NCBI GenBank assembly: GCA_964369965.1
Contig: CAYJGF010000014.1
Location: forward strand, 7,276 to 71,275
Reading direction: 5' to 3'
Origin: CAYJBH01 sp964369965
Lineage (GTDB): Bacteria > Bacillota > Clostridia > Oscillospirales > Ruminococcaceae
DNA length: 64,000 bases
Of the stretch, positions 35,725-45,457 are shown piece by piece. The translations under genes and the position numbers were made by a program. Within the stretch, counting starts at the first letter, position 1. Each line of letters starts with the position of its first letter. The notes under the pieces are model-generated. The model was not told the DNA's origin. It saw only the letters and a program-made list of their open reading frames with translations, and made no database searches.

Positions 35725-36843
35725 ATGAAAAAAAGAGCCATTATAATAGTTCTGGACAGCCTTGGTATCGGCTTTGCGCCGGATGCCGAGCAGTTCGGGG
35801 ATGTCGGCAGTGACACGCTATCTTCGGTGGCGCGCTCGGGGCATTTTCACCTGCCGAAGCTTGCCGAAATGGGGCTGTTTAATATCGACAATGTCGACTG
35901 TCACGGTGCAGTAGACCGCCCGAGTGCCGCCCACGCACGACTTGTGCCAAAGAGCATGGGCAAGGATACCACCATCGGTCACTGGGAGCTGTGCGGTGTG
36001 GTATGCGATAAACCGCTACCCACCTATCCGGGCGGTTTTCCCGACGATATCATAGCCGAGTTTGAGCGATTAACAGGGCGAAAAACGCTCTGCAACGCGC
36101 CCTACTCCGGCACCGACGTGATAAGGGACTTCGGTGAGAAACATGTTAAAACCGGCGCACTGATTGTCTACACCTCGGCGGACAGCGTCTTTCAGATTGC
36201 GGCGCACGAGGATATCGTGCCGATTGAGACGCTCTACCGATATTGCGTGATGGCGCGAGGGATACTCGTCGGCAGGCACGGCGTCGGCAGGGTCATTGCA
36301 AGACCGTTTGTGGGTGAGGATAAAACGAGTTTTAAACGCACCGTAAACAGGCATGACTACAGTCTTGCACCGCCGAGCGATACAATGCTCGACCGACTGA
36401 CGGCAAAGGGCGTGTGTGTTACCGCCGTCGGCAAAATATACGATATCTTCGCCGGTCGCGGCATATCAAAGAGCATAAAGACCGCCGGCAACACCGACGG
36501 GATGGAAAAAACTTTGCAGATTGTGAGAGAGCAAAAGGACGGGCTTATCTTTGTCAACTTAGTGGACTTTGATATGCTTTACGGTCACCGCAACGACATC
36601 GACGGCTACGCAAAGGCGCTTGCCGAGTTCGACCGTTTTCTGCCACGCCTACTCTCCGAGCTGTCGGGTGACGATCTATTAATAATCACCGCCGACCACG
36701 GTTGTGACCCCGGCACCCCCTCCACCGACCACTCGCGCGAGTGTGTGCCGATGATATGTTACGGTGTACCGCCCGAAAACCTCGGCACAATAGAGGGCTT
36801 TGACGCGGTCGCGAAGATAATTGAGAAAGAATTGATAGATTGA
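35725..36843 (+). CDS. deoB: Phosphopentomutase DeoB
   Basis: A 372-residue metalloenzyme of the alkaline phosphatase superfamily that interconverts ribose-1- and ribose-5-phosphate in nucleoside salvage. Metal-site motifs are VLDSLGIG at the N-terminus and TADHGCDPGTPSTDHSRE at the C-terminus; the phosphorylated threonine lies in MGKDTTIGHWE. It is slightly shorter than Bacillus DeoB (about 394). The stop TGA overlaps the possible TTG start of the next gene. Confidence 0.96.
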   Translation: MKKRAIIIVLDSLGIGFAPDAEQFGDVGSDTLSSVARSGHFHLPKLAEMGLFNIDNVDCHGAVDRPSAAHARLVPKSMGKDTTIGHWELCGVVCDKPLPTYPGGFPDDIIAEFERLTGRKTLCNAPYSGTDVIRDFGEKHVKTGALIVYTSADSVFQIAAHEDIVPIETLYRYCVMARGILVGRHGVGRVIARPFVGEDKTSFKRTVNRHDYSLAPPSDTMLDRLTAKGVCVTAVGKIYDIFAGRGISKSIKTAGNTDGMEKTLQIVREQKDGLIFVNLVDFDMLYGHRNDIDGYAKALAEFDRFLPRLLSELSGDDLLIITADHGCDPGTPSTDHSRECVPMICYGVPPENLGTIEGFDAVAKIIEKELID

Positions 36844-38624
36844 GCAAACAAAAACTATTGCGAATAAGGGATTTGATAGCCCTCTTCTTCCAAAATATAA
36901 AGGAGGAGGGGGTGATGTTCACGCTACAAAAGTTAAAAGGCTTTCTAAAACGTCGCACACGCAGTCGGCGCGGTCGCTTTCTCCCGAGTTATGACGAGCT
37001 GGAAAGCCAGCGTGAAAGCATTAACATAGGAATTATCAGTCTGCTCGTGCCACTTTACAACACCCCTATGGAATATCTCGAACAGCTGTGTGACAGCCTC
37101 GTGCTACAGAGCTACAGGTTTTTTGAGGTCTGTATCGCCGACGCGTCCGATGCCGAGCACGGCTATGTCGGGGAGTATATAAGCGCTCTTAACGACATGC
37201 GTTTTCGATACATAAAGGTGGATAACAACGGGATAAGTGTCAACACCAACGCCGCCGCGAGTCTTGCGACCGGCGAGCTTGTAGCGTTTTGCGACCATGA
37301 TGACCTGCTGTCGGAGGATGCGTTTTATCACATGATATCCGCCTTTGTCGAGACGAATGCCGACTATATCTATTCCGATGAGGCGCTTTTTAACACCGAC
37401 TACAAACTTCCGACCGCCACCCACTTCAAGCCGGATTTTTCCCCCCATTATCTGCAATCCTGCAACTATATTTGTCACCTTAGCGTGGTGCGTCGCTCAC
37501 TTTTTGCAGAGCTTGGCGGTCTGCGCCCCGAATTTGACGGCGCGCAGGACCACGACTTTATACTGCGAGTGTATGACAGCGGTGCGAGCTTTTATCACAT
37601 CAAAAAAATCCTTTACTATTGGCGCGTCCACGACGGTTCCACCTCGGGCGGTACCGAGGCAAAACCCTATGTCAAGTCCGCCGCAATAAGGGCGATAGAG
37701 GAGCATTTAAAGCGCCAAAATATCTGCGCAGAGGTTGCCGAGGGGCTGTTCCCCTCCACCTATCACGTGAAGTATCGATTGACAGACGACGAGCGCGTGT
37801 CGATAGTCATCCCCACCAGCGACCATGCCGACGACCTGCAGCGATGTGTCGAGTCGATATATCAAAAGACGAACTACCGATTTTTTGAGATAATCTTGGT
37901 GGAAAATAATTCCAAAGAGGATAAAACCTTTGAGTTATACTATGAGTTGACGCAAAAACATGATAACCTGACGGTGGTGCGGTATGAGGGGGAGTTTAAC
38001 TTTTCAAAAATCTGCAACTTCGGCGCACAAAAAGCGACAGGCGAGCACATTTTGCTACTCAATAACGACATGGAGGTCATCGCGCCGGACTGGCTGGGCG
38101 AGATGGTCGGCTACTCCTGCCGTGAGGAGGTCGGCGCGGTGGGCGCAAAACTGCTCTACCCCGACTCTCGGGTACAACATGCCGGCGTGATAACCGGTCT
38201 CGGCGGTTTTGCGGGGCACAGCCACAAATACTATGCCGGTGGTAAGAGCGGATACATGTTCCGTATCGGGTGCGTGAACAACTACAGCGCGGTGACCGGC
38301 GCGTGCCTGATGGTCAAGCGTCGGCTCTATACATCACTGCGTGGATTGGACGAGCGTTTCGCGGTCGCCTTTAACGATGTGGACTTCTGCCTGCGCCTGT
38401 TAAAAGAGGGGCTTTATAACGTCTACACCCCCTTTGCCGAGCTGTACCACCACGAGAGTTTAAGCCGTGGACTTGACACCAAAGGGGATAAAAAAGAGCG
38501 GTTCGACGGCGAGCGCGAACTGCTCAAATCGCGCTATGGCGAGGGGTTAAAACAGGACCGGTTCTACAATCCGGGGTTGACCCTCGACTCGGAGGATTTC
38601 GCGGAGAATTTGTCGGGGATATAG
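36840..38624 (+). CDS. Two-domain family 2 glycosyltransferase
   Basis: A 594-residue protein with two GT-A domains in tandem. Domain 1 starts near residue 60 (ISLLVPLYNTPMEYLEQL) with a DxD-type CDHDD. Domain 2 starts near residue 320 (VSIVIPTSDHADDLQRCVES) with LLNNDME and the acceptor-side segment FAVAFNDVDFCLRLL...YHHESLSRG. Similar enzymes build surface polysaccharides. The TTG at 36840 overlaps the deoB stop and keeps an N-terminal helix; an ATG at 36915 has a stronger GGAGG and would give 569 residues. No signal peptide or membrane helix. The next gene is convergent, only 10 bases away. Confidence 0.9.
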   Translation: MSKQKLLRIRDLIALFFQNIKEEGVMFTLQKLKGFLKRRTRSRRGRFLPSYDELESQRESINIGIISLLVPLYNTPMEYLEQLCDSLVLQSYRFFEVCIADASDAEHGYVGEYISALNDMRFRYIKVDNNGISVNTNAAASLATGELVAFCDHDDLLSEDAFYHMISAFVETNADYIYSDEALFNTDYKLPTATHFKPDFSPHYLQSCNYICHLSVVRRSLFAELGGLRPEFDGAQDHDFILRVYDSGASFYHIKKILYYWRVHDGSTSGGTEAKPYVKSAAIRAIEEHLKRQNICAEVAEGLFPSTYHVKYRLTDDERVSIVIPTSDHADDLQRCVESIYQKTNYRFFEIILVENNSKEDKTFELYYELTQKHDNLTVVRYEGEFNFSKICNFGAQKATGEHILLLNNDMEVIAPDWLGEMVGYSCREEVGAVGAKLLYPDSRVQHAGVITGLGGFAGHSHKYYAGGKSGYMFRIGCVNNYSAVTGACLMVKRRLYTSLRGLDERFAVAFNDVDFCLRLLKEGLYNVYTPFAELYHHESLSRGLDTKGDKKERFDGERELLKSRYGEGLKQDRFYNPGLTLDSEDFAENLSGI

Positions 38625-38634
38625 GTTTGCATAT

Positions 38635-39714
38635 TTATAGGTAGTAATCTATCAAGAGGTCGGTGACCATGCCGTAACTTTTTAGCCCCTCACTCTGACC
38701 GTTGCCCTGTAAAAACCCCTCATACAACGTGTCGGCTACCTCGGCGGCGACCCCCTCAAACTGCGCCCAGTAATCGTTATTATATCGAATATCCGCAAGC
38801 ACATAGGGGTGCAAATCCTCGGTAATCTCCAACCACGCATCATAGTCCGCACCATAAAGATTGTTTGCAAGGTTGACATAGGCGAGCATAAAGCCGGAGT
38901 ATTCATAAACGGCTATGTCGGAAAAATCACAGGCGAGCACCGCCAAAAAGTTGCAGTCCTGCTCCGGCGCAACACCGCGAAGATGGGCGAGCTCATGCGC
39001 TATGGTAGAGGGCAGGGTACTCGCCGGCTGTTCGTCGTTGACGTTCGCCTCACCGGTCAGGGGGAAGAAAAAACCGGTGTAGTTAAGTTCGCTCATAAAA
39101 GGGGATATGACAAGCGGTTTTGCGGAGTGTTTTGCGCCGACAAGGGACGGATACTCCGCCTCTAAATTGTCATAGAGGTTTTCACCGAGCGTGAAAATCT
39201 CCTCTTTAGAAACTGCGAATACGCCGTTTTCATCCCGTTCGACGAGGGGTGCCGTCCCGTTCAGCTTTTGGGCAAAAAGTCGCGTTGCCTCCTCAAGTTG
39301 TTGCACCGAGACAGGGTTCGCCGTCGCAATAGCCGAGACCGGACTTTCTATATAATAGTTAGCCCCCCAGACGACCGACATTAATGTGGCTATAATCAGC
39401 ACCGATATAACAAGGTTTAATAACCGATTTGACAGCAATTTAAGCCGCGCCGAATTGCCTTTTATTAACAGATACACCGTCTGTATTATGTAGATCAGCG
39501 CACCGCCGACAACGACTGCCATGACCACCTCGGCAAGCGAAAAGGGTAAAAAGGAGGCAACCCAACCGACCGCGGTCTTATAAGGCACGCCGATATAGTT
39601 CACCAAAAATCCGCTAAATGCAGGCTCGGTGCGAAAGATAAAAAACAGCAGGAGAAATAGGGCGAGCGACACCGCAAGCCAAATTCTTTTAGTTTTTAAT
39701 AAGGTCATCATCAT
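38635..39714 (-). CDS. DUF3810 membrane protein with zinc-protease motif
   Basis: A 359-residue protein. Three membrane helices lie in the first 120 residues (about 12-30, 52-80 and 98-118). An extracytoplasmic part follows with TIAHELAHLRG, an HExxH zinc motif, and EQDCNFLA a few residues later, which could give the third ligand. This pattern defines DUF3810. A metallopeptidase role is inferred from the motif. It stands alone on the minus strand, tail to tail with the glycosyltransferase and head to head with the giant kinase gene. Confidence 0.85.
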   Translation of the reverse strand: MMMTLLKTKRIWLAVSLALFLLLFFIFRTEPAFSGFLVNYIGVPYKTAVGWVASFLPFSLAEVVMAVVVGGALIYIIQTVYLLIKGNSARLKLLSNRLLNLVISVLIIATLMSVVWGANYYIESPVSAIATANPVSVQQLEEATRLFAQKLNGTAPLVERDENGVFAVSKEEIFTLGENLYDNLEAEYPSLVGAKHSAKPLVISPFMSELNYTGFFFPLTGEANVNDEQPASTLPSTIAHELAHLRGVAPEQDCNFLAVLACDFSDIAVYEYSGFMLAYVNLANNLYGADYDAWLEITEDLHPYVLADIRYNNDYWAQFEGVAAEVADTLYEGFLQGNGQSEGLKSYGMVTDLLIDYYL

Positions 39715-39726
39715 GAATAAATGATA

Positions 39727-39740
39727 TCACAAATTTGTGA
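39727..39740. promoter_or_regulatory. Perfect palindrome upstream of the DUF3810 gene
   Basis: TCACAAATTTGTGA, a 14-bp perfect palindrome 13 bases upstream of the DUF3810 ATG, where its -10 region would lie. Together with the nearby GTGAAAA...TTTTCAC inverted repeat (about 39737-39760) it could be an operator. Confidence 0.4.
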
Positions 39741-39822
39741 AAAAGTAAAATCGTTTTCACAGGGTGTTGTGGTAAATGATAGTTTTGTACTTTTTGCACA
39801 AAAACCTACAAAAGTTTTATCC

Positions 39823-39851
39823 TTGACATAAACCTTTTACGTATATATAAT
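39823..39851 (+). promoter_or_regulatory. Consensus promoter of the double-kinase gene
   Basis: TTGACA (39823-39828), exactly 17 bases, then TATAAT (39846-39851): a perfect sigma-A consensus. The -10 is embedded in an imperfect palindrome at 39837-39859 (TTACGTATAT... ...ATATGTAA), so it may be controlled by a repressor. The GAGAGG ribosome binding site lies 7 bases before the ATG at 39893. Confidence 0.85.
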
Positions 39852-39892
39852 ATATGTAAGAGTTATAGTCTTTCAAATTGAGAGGTAAAAAT

Positions 39893-42800
39893 ATGCCGGG
39901 TGGTAGTTTTTCAAGACGATTTCGCAGAAATAGAAATGATGATGCGCCTGCACCTCAGGTTCAGGCTCAGGAAGCTCGCGCCGACGCTATGCCGGACGCC
40001 ATGGCTCCTGCTGCCGGTGCGGTGGATGCAATAGTGCCGGACGTCGCTGCCCCTGCCGCCGCCGAGGCGGATGTTGAGGTGGAGGTGGACGCCGAGACGA
40101 GATACGCCCCGGCGAACACTCGCTATGTCCGGATGGAACAGGATGTGAAACAGAGCTCAAAAGGCGGTGTCGGCTTCGACTCCTCCGCCTTTCGCACCAT
40201 AAAAAAGACCCTTACATCCATCTCCAATATCGTCAATGCAGGTTTTACCGCCGATACCGCAAAGAACACCCGCATGATTGTTCAGATGGGCAGGCTTTTA
40301 TCTCAGCTAAGATCTGACTGTCATAAATATATAACTAAAAGATCAGGTGCAAAGACCGAGTCCGGCAAAGCAAGATTTAGGCTTATCTCCACCATCCAGA
40401 ATATTGCCACGGACGACGCGCAGTACATGATGAATTTCTTTGACAAGAATCAAAGTCATGTCGGTCTGACCTGGGAGCAGGTTTTTGCGGACGCTCGTTC
40501 CGTCAATATCACCTTGCGTGACGACGTCGACTATGACGAGCTACAAAAATTCGGCGCCGCGTCCAGCGTGTTGACCGAACTGCCGGCAGGGTCCACCGAA
40601 GGCGGTGAAGAGGGTATATTTAAGTTTGACACCGGCTTTGTCGCGGAGACAAAAATCGACGCGCCGCTTGCGTCTCACCCCGAATCAATGCAGCAGGACA
40701 TATTAGCGGGGCGGGCAGATCCGGTTTTGATTTCCGATACGACCGACCTTCGCTTTTCCACCTCAAAAACGGCGGCGCTTAACATGGAGCGCGCCACCGA
40801 AGCCCAGCGCGAACTGGTTGCCGGGCTGACACGTCCCTCAGAACTTTTCACGGAGGAAGGGGCTTTAATCAACCCCTTCGGTCGAGACTTGACCGCCACC
40901 GAGATAACATTTATAAGTAAATTTGCCACCCGTTGGGCGGCGGTGGTGAAGTCCTACGATACGGTGCATGACACGACACGCCGCCTCGGTCTCGAGACCT
41001 CCGTCGGGAGAGATTATGGGCTGATGAACCGCAATGTCGCCACCACGCGTATCGCCTCGTTGCTCGGTCTTGGCAATCTGGTGGTATCCACACGGCTCGC
41101 CACGCTCGACACCGGGGACGGCCGGCGGATAAAGGGACTGCTCATGTCCAAGGCGAGCGGTGAGATCGCCGGTCACGCCCTCGATAGGATTGTGATGGAG
41201 CAGGCATCACGCGCCTATGACACCGGTGATGCGACCGGGGATACTATAATGACACCGGCGTTTAGAAAACAGGTTGCAGACCTGCAAATTTTGGACTATA
41301 TCACCGGTCAGATAGACCGCAACTTCGCCAACTTCCTCGTCACCCGTGACGTGGACGGCAAGCTGGACAGCCTTACGGCGATAGACCATGACTACTCTTT
41401 CGGTCAGACGTACTATGGCGATTATATAAATGAGGATTCCGATCACTCGGTCGATATCATTGAGTCTGTTGAAGCAATTGCTGTTGGAACGGATTCTAGT
41501 ATGACCGAGCAGGTTCGCGGTTTAAAAAACATGCCCCATATGAGTGCCGACCTCGCCGCAACGGTGCTGGAAATAAGCTATGACATGATACACTATCTGC
41601 TGATCGACCTATTGGAGGAGGATTACATAGATGCGTGCTGGGAGCGAGTTGAGCGACTGCAACAGGCGATAAGGATGGAGCTCGCGAGGGACGAATATTT
41701 ACAGGGAGGTGCAGGCAGGACAAACGCCGATTTCACCCGAGAAAAATTCGACCCTTCCTCACAGGAGGCGACACCGGAGGTTCGCCCGGCAGGATCGAAA
41801 TTCCTGTTAGAGGGCGTGGATGAATGGGACGATGCCGCCTCGAAGGATTTTGACACCTTTGGAGCGGCGGAGGTGGGCGATGCCAAGATCAAACTGCGCT
41901 TTTTAGAGCGGAGCACCGACAACCCAAACGGTATGCACCTATCGAACAGGCTCGTTAAAAGGATGGCGGAGGCTGAGGGGGCTAAACGATACAATGTGCT
42001 TTTAGCCGGCCTTGCGACCGTTGATGAGCGTGCAACTGTTCTGCTCGAAAACTTTGACGGTGCCGCTAAAGACGAGATGCGCCGTTTTCTGATAGAAAAT
42101 GTGAACGCAGGGAGTGACCTTTCGGATTTCATAAAACTCACCACACCGTTGAAGAATTGTATTTTAGGGATCTTCTTCGGCTCCGGTGAGGAGGCACAAA
42201 TGAACTATATCCGCAAACATTATGCCACAAGATACTGCCTTAACCAGCTCACCGCCGCATTCCCCGGGGCTGACAATCAACTGCTCGCCATATATGCCGA
42301 GACCTTTGCCGCTCTGAACATGAACACCCCCGTGACGGAGGGCGCGCCGGAGGTGGTGGAGTGCTTCCGAGCAGGGGTCAGACTGCAGTATGATTCGGGT
42401 GGCAACATGCATGTAATTAGCAACGAGGGTGCAGGTCAAGTTGACAGACTTACCGGCATTGTTGTCGAGATGTTTGCGCCCGGCGCCGCACCCATGCCGG
42501 ACGCCCCACGCGCGCATATTGCAAGATTTGGTGCCGCACCTGCTGCCGTACCTGCCGCACCTGCCGCAGCAGCCGCACCTGCTGCCGCCGCACCTGCCGC
42601 CGCACCTGTAGCCGCTGCTGACGCCGCCGCCGCAGGTGGCGCAGGTAGTGATTATGCCCCCTTGGGCGGTGGACTAATCGAAATGGATTGGTCGCATTTA
42701 GCCGGAAGGTACCGTCAGGGAGCCGAACCGGATATGGAGGACGAACCTGCCGCCGACGGGGGCATGGGAGCTCTCCTCGGCGATTTAGATTTTACAGCAC

Positions 42801-45391
42801 TTGCCTCCATCCATCGGGAAGATCACACACCATCTACAGGGGACGCCGCTGTCGCCGCACCTGCCGCCGCCGCACCTGCCGCTGTCGCCGCACCTGCCGC
42901 CGCCGCCGCACCTGCCGCTGCCGCCGCACCTGCCGCTGCCGCCGCACCTGTCGCCGCCGCCGCACCTGTCGCCGCCGCACCGGACGTCGAGGGTGCATCT
43001 GCCGAAACGGCGGAGGACGAGGAATTTACCGACATGGAAACCCTACTGCCGGGTGGTGCCGGAGCTGTTTCGCTTGCGGTGGCGGCGGCACAAGGACCTA
43101 CGCCTGCATTAGCACCTGCAGGGGATGCGCCCGACCCGGGTGCTATTGACAGACCGATGGATATACCGGACGACATTCCTGCTGATGACGACCTGTTCGG
43201 CGCACTACCCGACCCCGTGGCGATGCCGGACGGCGGTGCGCAGATACCAATAGGCGGCGCGCGCGCACCTCTCGGTGTGCAACCGTTAGGCGGTGGCGCA
43301 CCTGCCGCACCACCTGCCGCACCTGCCGCCGCACCGATCGCACCGCCTGCAGGAGGGGCTGTTGCCGCCGGACCTGCACCTGCCGCGCCTGTCCATGCAG
43401 GGGGAGCCGCCGCCGAGGTTGCGGACATGGCGGCCGCCGCCGCAGATGTCGCACAGGATGTCGCCGTTTCCGACCAGACCGAGACCATGTTGCGGGATCG
43501 CCCGAGCCGCTATCGCGCCCTGCGACATACAGCAACGACCTCCGACGAGATAAGGCGGAGCAAAGACTCCACAGAGTTTGCAGATATAGCACGCGCATTG
43601 ACCGACATGGTGACCAATCTTGACACCGGCTTTACCGACAATGTCAAGAATAATGTGAGACTGATAGTCTCCATGACCGGTGCACTGACCCGACTGAACA
43701 CCGCCTGCGCCAACTATGGCGAAATGAGAAAAGGTCGTCGTTGGACCTCGGCAGGCAAGGCAAGACGCGAGTTTGTCAGCGGTATGCACGCACTCACCAG
43801 AGTAGATGTTCGCAACTTCCGCAATGTGCTAAACAAGATACAGACTTTTTCATCCCAGGCTGACTTGAGCTGGGAGAAGGTCTTCTCCATGTCGCGCTCG
43901 CTTAGTATAGAACTGCAACATGGTGCCGAGCCGGAGCGCATGGGCGGCGGTGCCACAAATGCGCCGGTATCACTGCGCGCCGACCAGACGGTGGGCGGTC
44001 AGAGCGGTGTGTTCAAATACGATGAAGACCACAGCACAGAGGGACCCTTTATCGACATGACCGGTGTCGCCGGTATCAGGGCGGAGGACGGTCGATTCAA
44101 GTTGATGGAGCGCAACGTCGCTACCACGCGCATCGCGACACTGCTCGGCCTCAGCGACATAGTGGTGGAAACCGAGATGGGCACACTGGATGGCAGTCGC
44201 GGTTTGATGATGGAGCGCGCCGAGGGCAAGAAATTTACCGACACCCTTGATGATATGATACACGAGCGCACTCTGCGAGAGTTCAGCACCGGCTCCGAGG
44301 CAGTTCACCAATCTATCATGACCGGCAACTTCCAAAAGAGCATGACCAATCTGCAAATTTTGGACTACATAACCGGTCAGTCGGACCGCAACGGTGGCAA
44401 CTTTATGGTCACACGCGACGATTCCGGACGCATGGATAAACTCAAGGCGATCGACCATGACTACTCGTTCGGCACCGGTAACGATCCGGGAACCGGTGTC
44501 GTGCGCTCACCGCACACCGACGAGTTTGTCTCCTCTGCAGGGGGTGAGATAACCGGTATCCAACACCTAAAACACATGGACAGCCGCCTCGCCGACGCGG
44601 TGCTCACCCTGACAAAAGATACGCTGACATACATCCTTGTCGACCTTATAGGTGGGGAATATATTGAAGCGTGTTGGCAAAGAGTCCAACGTTTGCAGGA
44701 GGGCATACGAAAGGAGCGGGCGAAGGTGCAAAACCCGGCTAATCCGTTCTTCATAGACGGGGACGCCGGCTGGAACGCCTTGACGGAGAGTGACCTCGCT
44801 CAGCGGTACAACGTTATGGCGGTGTTCGGCTTCCAGGAGGTCAACAAGATACAGCGAGCGACCGACTATTACTCCCTTGAAACAAACGGTCCTGACGAGG
44901 ACGGTGTAACCCGTGGGCGCTTGACCAAGCGAGAAGAGGCGGCTATTGCCTATATGTTGTGCGAAACTATCTATGCCGTGGTAAAACCACACCCCGATGC
45001 GGCAACCAGGGCGCAGGCGTTTTTCAGCACGTTCTCGAATGTCAGCCAGGGTCTTTTCGGGGGCTTGCAACCACTTTTTAGTACGGCATTTGAGAGCTCG
45101 ATGGAATTGTACCACGCTTTCATGGCGCTACATAAGAATACAAGGGATGCTGTCATTCAATTCACCTGCGGCGGTGTGGACGCACAAAAACAGGTGGTAG
45201 CCTCAGCCACCGAACGGCACAAGTTATTTGATCAGCTTAAATCGGCGTTCGCAAATATAGACGAAAATCATCTAAAAAGTTTTGCTGCACATTACCAAAA
45301 CGCACGCTCGCGGGGAGATGTCAACGCAAATGCAATGTCGGCGGTGGAGATGTTCCGCTATCATTACGGTGGTCATGGTGGGGTGGCTTAA
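39893..45391 (+). CDS. Giant protein with two PI3/4-kinase/HipA-like kinase domains
   Basis: An 1832-residue soluble protein, no signal peptide or membrane helix seen. After a basic then acidic Ala-rich start (1-75), unit 1 spans about 75-860: helical region, N-lobe strand GGEEGIFKFD with K244, RNVATTRIASLLGL (380-393), catalytic loop DYITGQIDRNFAN with D475 and N480, metal motif IDHDYSF (D498), and helical tail. Ala/Pro-rich linkers (about 878-1186) follow. Unit 2 (about 1200-1832) repeats the order: K1375, R1407-NVATTRIATLLGL, D1498-RNGGN-1503 and D1521. The D-R-x3-N loop plus ID-type metal motif is that of PI3/4 kinases, HipA and relatives, so both units look catalytically competent. Substrate unknown. 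The ATG at 39893 follows GAGAGG; an in-frame TTG five codons earlier is unlikely. The gene is monocistronic. Confidence 0.75.
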   Translation: MPGGSFSRRFRRNRNDDAPAPQVQAQEARADAMPDAMAPAAGAVDAIVPDVAAPAAAEADVEVEVDAETRYAPANTRYVRMEQDVKQSSKGGVGFDSSAFRTIKKTLTSISNIVNAGFTADTAKNTRMIVQMGRLLSQLRSDCHKYITKRSGAKTESGKARFRLISTIQNIATDDAQYMMNFFDKNQSHVGLTWEQVFADARSVNITLRDDVDYDELQKFGAASSVLTELPAGSTEGGEEGIFKFDTGFVAETKIDAPLASHPESMQQDILAGRADPVLISDTTDLRFSTSKTAALNMERATEAQRELVAGLTRPSELFTEEGALINPFGRDLTATEITFISKFATRWAAVVKSYDTVHDTTRRLGLETSVGRDYGLMNRNVATTRIASLLGLGNLVVSTRLATLDTGDGRRIKGLLMSKASGEIAGHALDRIVMEQASRAYDTGDATGDTIMTPAFRKQVADLQILDYITGQIDRNFANFLVTRDVDGKLDSLTAIDHDYSFGQTYYGDYINEDSDHSVDIIESVEAIAVGTDSSMTEQVRGLKNMPHMSADLAATVLEISYDMIHYLLIDLLEEDYIDACWERVERLQQAIRMELARDEYLQGGAGRTNADFTREKFDPSSQEATPEVRPAGSKFLLEGVDEWDDAASKDFDTFGAAEVGDAKIKLRFLERSTDNPNGMHLSNRLVKRMAEAEGAKRYNVLLAGLATVDERATVLLENFDGAAKDEMRRFLIENVNAGSDLSDFIKLTTPLKNCILGIFFGSGEEAQMNYIRKHYATRYCLNQLTAAFPGADNQLLAIYAETFAALNMNTPVTEGAPEVVECFRAGVRLQYDSGGNMHVISNEGAGQVDRLTGIVVEMFAPGAAPMPDAPRAHIARFGAAPAAVPAAPAAAAAPAAAAPAAAPVAAADAAAAGGAGSDYAPLGGGLIEMDWSHLAGRYRQGAEPDMEDEPAADGGMGALLGDLDFTALASIHREDHTPSTGDAAVAAPAAAAPAAVAAPAAAAAPAAAAAPAAAAAPVAAAAPVAAAPDVEGASAETAEDEEFTDMETLLPGGAGAVSLAVAAAQGPTPALAPAGDAPDPGAIDRPMDIPDDIPADDDLFGALPDPVAMPDGGAQIPIGGARAPLGVQPLGGGAPAAPPAAPAAAPIAPPAGGAVAAGPAPAAPVHAGGAAAEVADMAAAAADVAQDVAVSDQTETMLRDRPSRYRALRHTATTSDEIRRSKDSTEFADIARALTDMVTNLDTGFTDNVKNNVRLIVSMTGALTRLNTACANYGEMRKGRRWTSAGKARREFVSGMHALTRVDVRNFRNVLNKIQTFSSQADLSWEKVFSMSRSLSIELQHGAEPERMGGGATNAPVSLRADQTVGGQSGVFKYDEDHSTEGPFIDMTGVAGIRAEDGRFKLMERNVATTRIATLLGLSDIVVETEMGTLDGSRGLMMERAEGKKFTDTLDDMIHERTLREFSTGSEAVHQSIMTGNFQKSMTNLQILDYITGQSDRNGGNFMVTRDDSGRMDKLKAIDHDYSFGTGNDPGTGVVRSPHTDEFVSSAGGEITGIQHLKHMDSRLADAVLTLTKDTLTYILVDLIGGEYIEACWQRVQRLQEGIRKERAKVQNPANPFFIDGDAGWNALTESDLAQRYNVMAVFGFQEVNKIQRATDYYSLETNGPDEDGVTRGRLTKREEAAIAYMLCETIYAVVKPHPDAATRAQAFFSTFSNVSQGLFGGLQPLFSTAFESSMELYHAFMALHKNTRDAVIQFTCGGVDAQKQVVASATERHKLFDQLKSAFANIDENHLKSFAAHYQNARSRGDVNANAMSAVEMFRYHYGGHGGVA
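42526..43450 (+). repeat. Ala/Pro-codon tandem repeats inside the kinase gene
   Basis: Three GC-rich tracts (about 42526-42640, 42842-42990 and 43296-43450) are built from GCCGCACCTGCC-type units. In the middle tract an 18-base unit of GCCGCCGCACCTGCCGCT type repeats about five times with few changes. It encodes the flexible APAAAAAPAA linker between the two kinase units and can vary in length by slippage. Confidence 0.8.
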
Positions 45392-45457
45392 ACGGAGCTG
45401 TTGACAAAGTCGGCTTTACAAAAAGCGACGGCAAAACCTTTGTTTGTCAACACCTCT

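Noticed and set aside
36840..38624. Fusion or frameshift in the 594-residue glycosyltransferase
   Set aside because: Both GT-A domains are complete and such tandem enzymes are common; the frame is uninterrupted.
42823..43488. Long minus-strand frame rich in Ala and Gly within the kinase gene
   Set aside because: Shadow of the GCC/GCA-rich repeat; the plus-strand frame has the promoter, ribosome binding site and conserved motifs.
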